Assembly: GCA_008180335.1 (NCBI GenBank)
Contig: VTEF01000005.1
Span: forward strand, 62,001-126,000
Length of the DNA: 64,000 bases
Direction: 5' to 3'
DNA from: Priestia megaterium
GTDB taxonomy: Bacteria > Bacillota > Bacilli > Bacillales > Bacillaceae_H
The notes under the pieces: generated by a model
What the model saw: only the letters and a program-made list of their open reading frames with translations
Databases searched by the model: none
Told to the model about the DNA's origin: nothing
Shown here: piece by piece, positions 55,549 to 62,589 of the stretch
How the letters are laid out: the number at the start of each line of letters is the position of its first letter
Numbering within the stretch: the stretch's first letter is position 1
Program-made: the position numbers and the translations under genes

Positions 55549-56223
55549 TCAGACGAGATAATATTTTCGCTCAGGACGTCCAACAATCCCATAGTCATAT
55601 TGAACAGCGCACTCATTTGTTGATACTAAATATTCTAAGTAGCGTCTTGCTGTTGTGCGCGATACCCCCATTTTCTTTCCCATTTCTTCGATTGTAATGC
55701 CATCTGTTAAAGATTTCAGAATATCTGTTGATCGTTGTAACGTGATGGGGTCAATTCCTGATGGCAATAGTTTTTCACTTATGTTTTTTTCTTTCGTATG
55801 CCCAAAGTATAAATCGACAAGTGATTGATCAATTTCATCATATGCACTTAGTAACTGCTTTTTCTTTTTATACTGTTCAATCGCTTCAATAAATGTTTCC
55901 ATCATGACTGGTTTGACCAGATAATTCGTTACACCATTTCGCAAACATTTCTCTAGAATATTTTTTTCAGTGGCTGCAGTAACAACAATAACGTCTACAT
56001 GCGGAAAATGATCACGAATCTTTGGCAATAAATCTGTTCCCATTTCGTCAGGCATATAAATGTCTAATAACAATAAATCCACTTCTTCCGCTTTTAGCAT
56101 CTCCATCGTTTCTTTCGCATTTAAAGATTTCCCAACCACTTTTACATCTTTTATTTCTAATAAAAATCGTTCTTGAACTTGAGCGATTCGAAAATCATCT
56201 TCTGCAATAGCTACTTTCAACAT
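55549..56223 (-). CDS. citT: Response regulator, CitT-like
   Basis: A 224-residue response regulator. The receiver domain (about 1-120) has acidic AEDD, phosphoacceptor Asp54 in LLLLDIYMP, and the switch Thr and Lys in VVTAA and LVKPV. The C-terminal part has a helix-turn-helix (GITIEEMGKKMGVSRTTARRYLEYL) and a GRPERKYYLV end typical of the CitT/DcuR group. It is 30 nt downstream of its kinase gene. It is inferred to activate citM in response to citrate. Confidence 0.88.
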   Translation of the reverse strand: MLKVAIAEDDFRIAQVQERFLLEIKDVKVVGKSLNAKETMEMLKAEEVDLLLLDIYMPDEMGTDLLPKIRDHFPHVDVIVVTAATEKNILEKCLRNGVTNYLVKPVMMETFIEAIEQYKKKKQLLSAYDEIDQSLVDLYFGHTKEKNISEKLLPSGIDPITLQRSTDILKSLTDGITIEEMGKKMGVSRTTARRYLEYLVSTNECAVQYDYGIVGRPERKYYLV

Positions 56224-56253
56224 GATGTCTCTCTCCCCTTACTTGATTTTCTC

Positions 56254-57876
56254 TCATCCCGTTTGACCTTCTTTATGCACTTTTCCTTCGTTTTTAGGAA
56301 GATAGATTGAAAAAATAGCACCTCCCTGTTCTTGCCTATGCACTTCAATGGAACCTTGTAATTCATCTACCATCCTCTTTACATTTGCCAAACCGTAGCC
56401 CCGGTTCGTTCCCTTTGTTGAGAATCCTTTTGTGAATATTTGATCAATCATTTGATTGTTGATTCCTTTTCCATTGTCTGTAACTTCAATAATGATATCA
56501 TGGCCCATATCTGTAATAAAAAAAGTAACCAATTTATCTTTTTGACTGCTCACTGCATCAAATGCATTATCAATAATATTGCCAATGATGATGATAAGGT
56601 GTGAAATGCCAATGTGTTCCGGCAATGACTTTAGCATGCTACCGCTTTCAATAAAAAAATTAACTTTCTTTTCCGATGCTTTGCCAATCTTCCCTAACAA
56701 GATAGCTTGTACTTTGGCATCTAAGATTTGGTCAAATAAAATTCTGCTTTGGGTTTGATGAATATTCGATTCTTTTTGAATAAATTCCAGCGCTTCTTCA
56801 TATTGTCCTAGTTGAAGCAAGCCAGACAGCACATATAGTTTATTGGTAAACTCATGTGTTTGAGCACGTAAATCCTCGGAATACTTTCTTACTTCAGAAA
56901 TTGTATTTATTAAATTATTTAATTCGGTTTTATCTCGAAAACTTGAAACCATGCCTACAATTTGGCTGTTCTCAACTATCGGTGTCAAATTTAAAATAAA
57001 GGTTTTATCATTAAACGAAATTTCTTGATCATGCTGAGAAATTCCATCTTCTAGTACTTGCATCATGTTGGTATATGGAAACACTTCAATAATCGAATGA
57101 TTTAAATAATCTCCTTCTAAGCCAAGCATTGTTTTGGCAGACGTATTCATCATTGTAATATGACCCTTTTGATCAATAGCAATAATTCCTTCTTTAATTG
57201 AATGTAAAATAGCGCTTCTTTCTCGGTATAATGAGGCAATCTCATGTGGCTCAAGCCCCAAAGTATCTTTCTTAATACTTTTTGCTAAAAAAATGCCGCC
57301 AAGCACGCCTAATAGTAATACTGTTAGCGAGCAGAAGATAATCTGTTTAATCCTTTTATGTAAATTCGCATTTACATCTTTTTTTAGAAATTCTACTGTC
57401 ACAACGCCAACAACTTCTCTATATTCGCCATCATCTACAATAACAGGAGCTTTTCCCATGATTACTAAGCCTGATGACCCCATGCCCTCTAATGTATAGT
57501 AACCGCCAAACATAAGTGCTCGATAATTCGCTGAACTTGGATTTTTCTCTCCAATTCTTTTCAAATTAGAATGTGAATAGGCGATCTCTTGACGGTTTTC
57601 TACGATAATCGTCGCCGCCCCTATTTGTTCACGGACTTGCTCTGCAAGCGGCTGAATATAGTGAGATGGATTGTCTTTTTCAAATGCTTCTTTTACTTCA
57701 GGCATAAATGAAATTGATTTTGCCGCCTGCAGGGCTAATTGTTCGGCCTGACGCTTCGATTCAATCGACTGCATATATGAAAAAATGCTTGCTAAAAGAA
57801 CAATGACAATGACAATAAGTAATACCGTCAATCCGACTATTTTTGTTTGCAACGAAACGTTAATTCCTTTTTTCAT
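56254..57876 (-). CDS. citS: Sensor histidine kinase, CitS-like
   Basis: A 540-residue membrane kinase of the CitA/DcuS group. A membrane segment (about 12-32), an extracytoplasmic PASp domain (about 33-175), a second membrane segment (about 180-202), a cytoplasmic PAS domain (about 220-320), and the dimerisation region with phosphoacceptor His in RAQTHEFTNKLYVLSGLLQLG are visible. The ATPase core follows: IGNIIDNAFDAV, DNGKGI and GYGLANVKRMV. It pairs with the adjacent CitT; citrate is the probable signal. Confidence 0.9.
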   Translation of the reverse strand: MKKGINVSLQTKIVGLTVLLIVIVIVLLASIFSYMQSIESKRQAEQLALQAAKSISFMPEVKEAFEKDNPSHYIQPLAEQVREQIGAATIIVENRQEIAYSHSNLKRIGEKNPSSANYRALMFGGYYTLEGMGSSGLVIMGKAPVIVDDGEYREVVGVVTVEFLKKDVNANLHKRIKQIIFCSLTVLLLGVLGGIFLAKSIKKDTLGLEPHEIASLYRERSAILHSIKEGIIAIDQKGHITMMNTSAKTMLGLEGDYLNHSIIEVFPYTNMMQVLEDGISQHDQEISFNDKTFILNLTPIVENSQIVGMVSSFRDKTELNNLINTISEVRKYSEDLRAQTHEFTNKLYVLSGLLQLGQYEEALEFIQKESNIHQTQSRILFDQILDAKVQAILLGKIGKASEKKVNFFIESGSMLKSLPEHIGISHLIIIIGNIIDNAFDAVSSQKDKLVTFFITDMGHDIIIEVTDNGKGINNQMIDQIFTKGFSTKGTNRGYGLANVKRMVDELQGSIEVHRQEQGGAIFSIYLPKNEGKVHKEGQTG

Positions 57877-58179
57877 ATAGACTTTACACCCTTTAAACCA
57901 CGAAATACCCCTTTGAACTATTCTTTATCTTAAAAGCAATAACTGAACATGGTATATTCGCTTAATCAAAACAGCTCTCTAGTTATTTTAACAAATTCCA
58001 CAAAATTGTTTGTTCTTTACACATTCTTTTTCTTGCTTTCACAACTATTAGAAAAGACCATGCCTTATAGCTTTAAAGAATAATAGCTTTCATTTCTTCA
58101 TTAAATGATCATCACCAAAAAAACTTATCTATTCAAAGAAATAGATAAGTTTTTTCATCCTACTGATAGACGTTTCACT
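57877..58179. other. Gap between citM and citS
   Basis: It contains the citM terminator at 58116-58154 and AT-rich DNA upstream of citS; nothing else is recognisable. Confidence 0.5.
58116..58154. terminator. Terminator of citM
   Basis: AAAAAACTTATCTATT and AATAGATAAGTTTTTT form a long stem with a 5-nt loop and T-runs on both strands. Confidence 0.87.
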
Positions 58180-59487
58180 TTATAATGTAATAACCCCTGT
58201 AATAATGGCTACAAGCAGCATAACCATTGATGTTCCTGTTGCCCATTTCAGTGTAAAACGCTGAAATTCTCCGAGGTCAACTTTAGCCATTCCCACTAAT
58301 AAGTAGGTTGACGCCACAAGAGGACTTAATAAATGAACAGGCTGGCCAATAAGAGATGCCCGGGCAATCTCTGCTGCATCAATTCCGTAAGTTGACGCAG
58401 CTTGGGCTATGATAGGAAGGATTCCATAATAATAAGCATCATTCGACATAAAGAAAGTAAATGGCATACTTGTAATCGCTGTAATTACTGACATGTACGG
58501 TCCTAACGCATCAGGAATTAATGCTACTAAACTATTTCCCATTGCATCAACCATTTTCGTTCCTGATAAAATACCTGTAAAAATTCCTGCAGCGAATACT
58601 AGTGATACAACCGCTAATACATTTCCCGCATGAGCTGTAATTCTCTCTTTTTGAAGATCTAAGTTAGGATAGTTAATCATAATCGCAATTGCAAACGCAA
58701 TCATAAATAAAATTTGTAAAGGCATAATACCGCTAATTAAGCCTACCACTAAAAGAACGGTTAGACCAAAGTTCACCCATAATAGTTTTGGACGCTTATA
58801 ATCTACTTGTTCTGCAGCTGCTGCTTGCTCAGCAAATGCAACTTGTACGGCAGAAACATCTTGTAAGTCAATGACTCCCAAACGTTTGCGTTCTTTTTTT
58901 CCAAATACGTAAGCAGTGAAAACAACCCAGATAGCTCCGCCAACCATTGCTGGAATCAGTGGTGTAAAAACCTCAGATGCATCAAGACCGAGAGCACTCA
59001 TCGCTCTTGCCGTAGGCCCTCCCCATGGTGTAAGATTCATTACACCACTGCCCATAATGGCAATACAGGCTAACATCATTGTACTCATATTTAACTTCTT
59101 ATACAAAGGAAGCATAGCTGAAAGTGTAATCATATATGTAGTTGTGCCATCACCGTCTAATGAAATGGTAAGAACAAGTATAGCTGTTCCAACTGTAATT
59201 TTTAACGGATCACCTTTTACAATTTTTAAGATTTTCCCTACAACTGGATCGAATAAACCAGCATCAATCATAATTCCAAAATACAAAATAGCAAACATTA
59301 ACATAACACCCGTAGGAGCTAGTTCTTTTACACCTGTTAAGGCCATTTCTCCAATATCTGTGGTAAATCCGCCAATGATCGCGAAAGCAACTGGTATAAT
59401 CATTAATGCAATTAGCGGCGTTAAACGATTAGTCATAATTAGAAACATAAAAGTACAAACCATAGCAAACCCTAATATAGCTAACAT
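58180..59487 (-). CDS. citM: Citrate:metal symporter (CitMHS family)
   Basis: A 435-residue transporter with about 12 hydrophobic segments. The start MLAILGFAMVCTFMFLIMTNRLTPLIAL, the TISLDGDGTTTYMITLSAMLPLY segment and FFMSNDAYYYGILPIIAQ are typical of CitM/CitH, which import citrate complexed with Mg2+ or other divalent ions. ATG 59487 follows AGGAGG by 6 nt and gives the normal N-terminus; the open frame continues upstream through a 15-T tract. CitST and a TctC-like protein lie downstream. A cre and an inverted repeat precede it. Confidence 0.91.
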   Translation of the reverse strand: MLAILGFAMVCTFMFLIMTNRLTPLIALMIIPVAFAIIGGFTTDIGEMALTGVKELAPTGVMLMFAILYFGIMIDAGLFDPVVGKILKIVKGDPLKITVGTAILVLTISLDGDGTTTYMITLSAMLPLYKKLNMSTMMLACIAIMGSGVMNLTPWGGPTARAMSALGLDASEVFTPLIPAMVGGAIWVVFTAYVFGKKERKRLGVIDLQDVSAVQVAFAEQAAAAEQVDYKRPKLLWVNFGLTVLLVVGLISGIMPLQILFMIAFAIAIMINYPNLDLQKERITAHAGNVLAVVSLVFAAGIFTGILSGTKMVDAMGNSLVALIPDALGPYMSVITAITSMPFTFFMSNDAYYYGILPIIAQAASTYGIDAAEIARASLIGQPVHLLSPLVASTYLLVGMAKVDLGEFQRFTLKWATGTSMVMLLVAIITGVITL

Positions 59488-59504
59488 ACGAATCCTCCTA
59501 TCTT

Positions 59505-59519
59505 TGAATACGCTTTCAA
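59505..59519 (-). promoter_or_regulatory. cre site (CcpA) in the citM leader
   Basis: On the minus strand TTGAAAGCGTATTCA matches WTGNAANCGNWNNCW throughout. It lies only 6 bp before the ribosome-binding site, so CcpA would block elongation. The citM gene of Bacillus subtilis is likewise under catabolite control. Confidence 0.85.
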
Positions 59520-59537
59520 AAAAAAAAAAAAAGCTTT

Positions 59538-59575
59538 CCTTATGTAGCTTCAACTAAACATTCTATTACATAAGG
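59538..59575. promoter_or_regulatory. Inverted repeat upstream of citM
   Basis: CCTTATGTA and TACATAAGG are perfect 9-bp inverted arms 20 bp apart. This could be the CitT operator or a stem in the mRNA leader; it lies just upstream of the homopolymer tract and cre. Confidence 0.5.
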
Positions 59576-59816
59576 TTCACAAACTTATGTTTGCATCATT
59601 GTTAACTAAGTTTTATTCCAATCAGAATAATTTTTCTGTTTTTTCTTAAAATAATCATAATTTAAGATGTCACCATCTGTAAATAATTCGTCATATAAAT
59701 ACTTTTAAAACTTTATATATAATTAAATCCTTTTTGTTCACGGAAAATTCAATTAAGAAATGATGGATCATTGAGGAAACAAGAAACTAATAAGCAAAGT
59801 TGCGAGGATAAATAAC

Positions 59817-60377
59817 CTACTCCACTTGGAGCTTTAAAGCACCAAGTGAATGAGAGGAATGTTCAAATTGATTAATGGCTTCTTTTAAAAATGGAATGTC
59901 TTTCAAGCGTTTTGAATGCATTCCCTCCATTTTCACAAACTTTTCGAGTGCATAAGTATTTGCAAATAATTCTTGTTGTTCATTTCCTTCTCTTAACGTT
60001 GCGCCGTTTTGCATACGATCGACATGATGGCCCAGCTCATGTAATACGATAAACGCAAATTGATGCGGCTTTTTATTTTTAATCGTATCGATAAATACAA
60101 TTGGACACTCTGTTACTGTATATTTGACATAATTGATTTCAAATTGAAGCCGCTTTTGCTTCGAAGATAATTTTTCATTAAATTGCCCAAAGTACACACC
60201 TAACACATCTCTCCCTTGTACTTTGACGCTGCCGAGACAATATACTCCTTTTATCCCTTGCCAATCAATTGAATCTGTTACCTTTTCTACTTCTTTTAAA
60301 ATTGCTTTTTGCTTTTTATTCATCACTCCATAAAACTTAATGCCATGGACTGTTATAACTTCTTCTTTTTTGAACAT
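59817..60377 (-). CDS. Small HExxH metallopeptidase-like protein, unknown function
   Basis: A 186-residue soluble protein. The segment FIVLHELGHHVD (about residues 109-120) is a zinc-binding HExxH helix, and EQQELFANTYALEKF about 20 residues later offers a glutamate ligand in a pattern similar to ImmA/IrrE-type peptidases. The first 100 residues form a predicted alpha/beta region with no known motif (YCLGSVKVQGRDVLGVYFG). No helix-turn-helix or signal peptide is present. I do not know its target. AAAGGAGAG lies before the ATG. It stands alone. Confidence 0.65.
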   Translation of the reverse strand: MFKKEEVITVHGIKFYGVMNKKQKAILKEVEKVTDSIDWQGIKGVYCLGSVKVQGRDVLGVYFGQFNEKLSSKQKRLQFEINYVKYTVTECPIVFIDTIKNKKPHQFAFIVLHELGHHVDRMQNGATLREGNEQQELFANTYALEKFVKMEGMHSKRLKDIPFLKEAINQFEHSSHSLGALKLQVE

Positions 60378-60541
60378 CCCCTTCTCTCCTTTCTGGCGGC
60401 AAATGGATTTTACCCTATGTACATTTATAAAGTTTTTAACAAGTTTACATTCTGAAATCCCCTTCTTTATTACTATATTACAAGTGCATCAATAGATAAA
60501 ATAGCATTTTTTTATCATTTACCATTATATTTTTTTATAAT

Positions 60542-60575
60542 AAAAAACAGCATCTCGTTAACAAGATGCTGCTTT
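60542..60575 (-). terminator. Terminator overlapping the end of the FAH-family gene
   Basis: CAGCATCT and AGATGCTG form a stem whose loop contains the TAA stop codon; on the minus strand UUUUUUAU follows. Confidence 0.75.
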
Positions 60576-61196
60576 TAATTTAATGCTGCACTTACCCAGT
60601 TCTTCGTCTCCCCAGCCTAAAGATAGCTTGTCTCCATCCGCTACCGGTCCTACCCCGCTAGGTGTTCCTGTAAAGATAAGATCCCCTCGTCCAAGCCCAA
60701 AGTGCAAAGCTGTAAAATCAATAATGGTTTGAAGGTCAAAAATGAGGTCTTTGATGTTTCCCACCTGCACTTGTTCTCCATTTTTCTGCAGCCAAAAATT
60801 AATATTTTTACACGTTTCAACTCCTGGGAAAGGAATAAATGTACTAACAACTCCTGAGTTAGAGAACCCTTTCGCTAACAGCCATGGATAACCTTTTTGT
60901 TTTAATTCTGCTTGCACATCACGCAGAGTAAAATCAATTCCAATTGCCATCAAATCTACTAACTCCTCAACACTCATTCCTGTTTCGTATGACCGGCCGA
61001 TATGAATAACTAATTCTGTTTCAAAATGAATAGCTCCGCGATTGCTTGGCAAATTAATTTCTTGTCCATTTGCTTGCACGATTGCATGTGTTGGCTTTGA
61101 AAATAGAAACGGTGACGTTGGAATATCATTGTTTAGCTCTTTTGCATGCAACACATAATTTCTTCCCACACAATAAACATTTTTAATCTCTTTCAT
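60558..61196 (-). CDS. Fumarylacetoacetate hydrolase family protein
   Basis: A 212-residue member of the FAH family (hydratases, decarboxylases and acylpyruvases). IYCVGRNY-like start (NVYCVGRNYVLHAKEL), HFETELVIHIGR with the metal-binding glutamates, the IDFTLRDVQ aspartate and the FTGTPSGVGPV loop are visible. It resembles single-domain acylpyruvate or oxaloacetate decarboxylase-type enzymes such as YisK; the substrate is undefined. It is slightly shorter than many homologues. It stands alone. Confidence 0.85.
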   Translation of the reverse strand: MKEIKNVYCVGRNYVLHAKELNNDIPTSPFLFSKPTHAIVQANGQEINLPSNRGAIHFETELVIHIGRSYETGMSVEELVDLMAIGIDFTLRDVQAELKQKGYPWLLAKGFSNSGVVSTFIPFPGVETCKNINFWLQKNGEQVQVGNIKDLIFDLQTIIDFTALHFGLGRGDLIFTGTPSGVGPVADGDKLSLGWGDEELGKCSIKLKAASC

Positions 61197-61835
61197 TCAT
61201 CATGTCCCCCTTGCGATCAATTGATTGATCCGTCCATTGCTTTTATATCGTCTAGAAAGATCTAACATCTGCTTTGTACCATTGGTTCTCACGATAGAAG
61301 CTGCAACGTAAGGATTCTATCTTTTAGTTTGACTTTTGAATTATACCTAAAATTTAGTTTGAGCAAACAAATAGCTCCTTGTCTGCCTACTACATGGTTA
61401 ACAAATCCTTTAACAGACAAGGGATGGAGATACATATAAAAATGGAGTGAATAAGATTCGTTTTATAAACTGAAAACTTTTTGATTCACCTTCAACAACT
61501 TTCAGATTATTTAAAATATAAGACAGCAGTGTAAATAACTAAGTGTCGTTTGTCAAGGTATCTCGTATCAAGTCAATACTTAACACCTGCTTAACATTGA
61601 TTTCACAAATGTGTTTTATTATAAAGTAGAAGATAACCGTTACTCTTGTTATAACTTACCTTTATGACATGATAAGACGCAGTTTTATTGATTTCTGTTC
61701 AAATTTTCACAAAGTGTTCATTTTTATCATGAAAACGCTTTCTATTTTTGTATATAATGAAGATAGACAATTTATTTAGTTGCTATTTATACCTCGGTTT
61801 TTATAAATAAATCCAATTTGAAAGGAGAAAAAACC
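61197..61835. other. Intergenic region upstream of the first YolD-like gene
   Basis: The right end holds a promoter with overlapping cre (61729-61758). A stem of CTTGTCTG and CAGACAAG with a long loop lies at about 61379-61422. The segment ACAAAGTGTTCAT (61710-61722) recurs upstream of the second YolD-like gene. I see no gene. Confidence 0.45.
61729..61758 (+). promoter_or_regulatory. Promoter with overlapping cre site, YolD-like gene 1
   Basis: ATGAAAACGCTTTCT (61729-61743) matches the full cre consensus. It covers the -35 region (TGAAAA, 61730-61735), which lies 17 bp from TATAAT (61753-61758). CcpA bound here would compete with RNA polymerase. Confidence 0.72.
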
Positions 61836-62024
61836 ATGATTTTAAAAGCTTTGCGTAAAAATGGGCCGGTTACGATTAATTATTATAAAAATGGATTACT
61901 TGAGACAGTGCAAGGTCGTGTTCAAAACTTAAATCTAGTTGATCAAACGTTATCGTTAAAAGATGAAAATCAAAACACATTATCTGTTCGCTTATCTGGC
62001 ATCAAAGAAATTCATGAATCATAA
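61836..62024 (+). CDS. YolD-like small protein, copy 1
   Basis: A 62-residue protein made of only the C-terminal beta-barrel half of YolD-family proteins: ILKALRKNGPVTINYYKNGLL, then GRVQNLNLVDQTLSLKDE and a closing LSGIKEIHES. Full-length YolD proteins are about 110 residues and often adjoin the UV-repair polymerase UvrX/YqjW; no such gene is near. ATG 61836 follows AAAGGAG at about 8 nt. A paralogue lies 313 bp downstream on the same strand. The function is unknown. Confidence 0.75.
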   Translation: MILKALRKNGPVTINYYKNGLLETVQGRVQNLNLVDQTLSLKDENQNTLSVRLSGIKEIHES

Positions 62025-62030
62025 ACCTGA

Positions 62031-62065
62031 AAAGATCATTCTGAATCAAAAGAATGATCTTTTTT
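62031..62065 (+). terminator. Terminator of YolD-like gene 1
   Basis: AAAAGATCATTCT and AGAATGATCTTTT form a 13-bp stem with a 7-nt loop, followed by TTTTAC. Confidence 0.87.
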
Positions 62066-62336
62066 ACTTAATCACGTACATATTTGTGATATTTATCCAT
62101 TAACTGACGTATACTGTATTCTCTTGTCATTCATGAAGATCGTTTGTATATATCTCGACAAAGTGTTCATCCAGCCGCTCTTCTTATTTACTTCCTGACA
62201 CTAAACACACTACTTCGTTTTATCTGTTCTATACGGATGATTTATTTTTCTTATGCCTTATTAGTCTGCTTTACCGGACGACAAGCCTCGCTGACTGAAG
62301 GTTTAACATGATTTCAAAAAGAAAGGAGTACATCTA
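62066..62336. other. Gap before the second YolD-like gene
   Basis: It contains a copy of ACAAAGTGTTCAT (62159-62171), shared with the region before copy 1, but not the cre. No convincing -10/-35 pair is seen. Confidence 0.4.
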
Positions 62337-62519
62337 GTGATTTTAAAAGCCTTACGAAAGAATGAATCTGTGACAATTAATTATTATAAAAACGGCCTGC
62401 TTCAAACATCTAAAGGACGCATCCAAAACCTAAACCTTTTTGATCAAACACTATCCTTAAAAGATGAAAATCAAAACATCTTTTTAATTCGCTTATCTCG
62501 TATCAAAGAAATTCATTAA
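62337..62519 (+). CDS. YolD-like small protein, copy 2
   Basis: A 60-residue paralogue of copy 1, with most residues shared (LKALRKNESVTINYYKNGLLQ, NLNLFDQTLSLKDENQN, RIKEIH). The start is GTG 62337 with AAAGGAG 8 nt upstream. It has its own terminator, so the two copies are separate transcripts that arose by tandem duplication including a little upstream DNA. Function unknown. Confidence 0.73.
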   Translation: MILKALRKNESVTINYYKNGLLQTSKGRIQNLNLFDQTLSLKDENQNIFLIRLSRIKEIH

Positions 62520-62532
62520 TTATTTATGGTTA

Positions 62533-62570
62533 CAAAAAAAGCTGGCATCACTGAATGTCAGCTTTTTTTA
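62533..62570. terminator. Bidirectional terminator between YolD-like gene 2 and the alpha-glucosidase
   Basis: AAAAAAAGCTGGCAT and ATGTCAGCTTTTTTT form a stem with a G-U pair, between convergent genes, with U-runs on both strands. Confidence 0.87.
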
Positions 62571-62589
62571 TTTTATATTCTTACAAGTT

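Noticed and set aside
58916-59557. A plus-strand open frame of 213 codons
   Set aside because: It is antisense to citM, has a membrane-gene shadow composition rich in Ile/Thr/Pro, and no ribosome-binding site.
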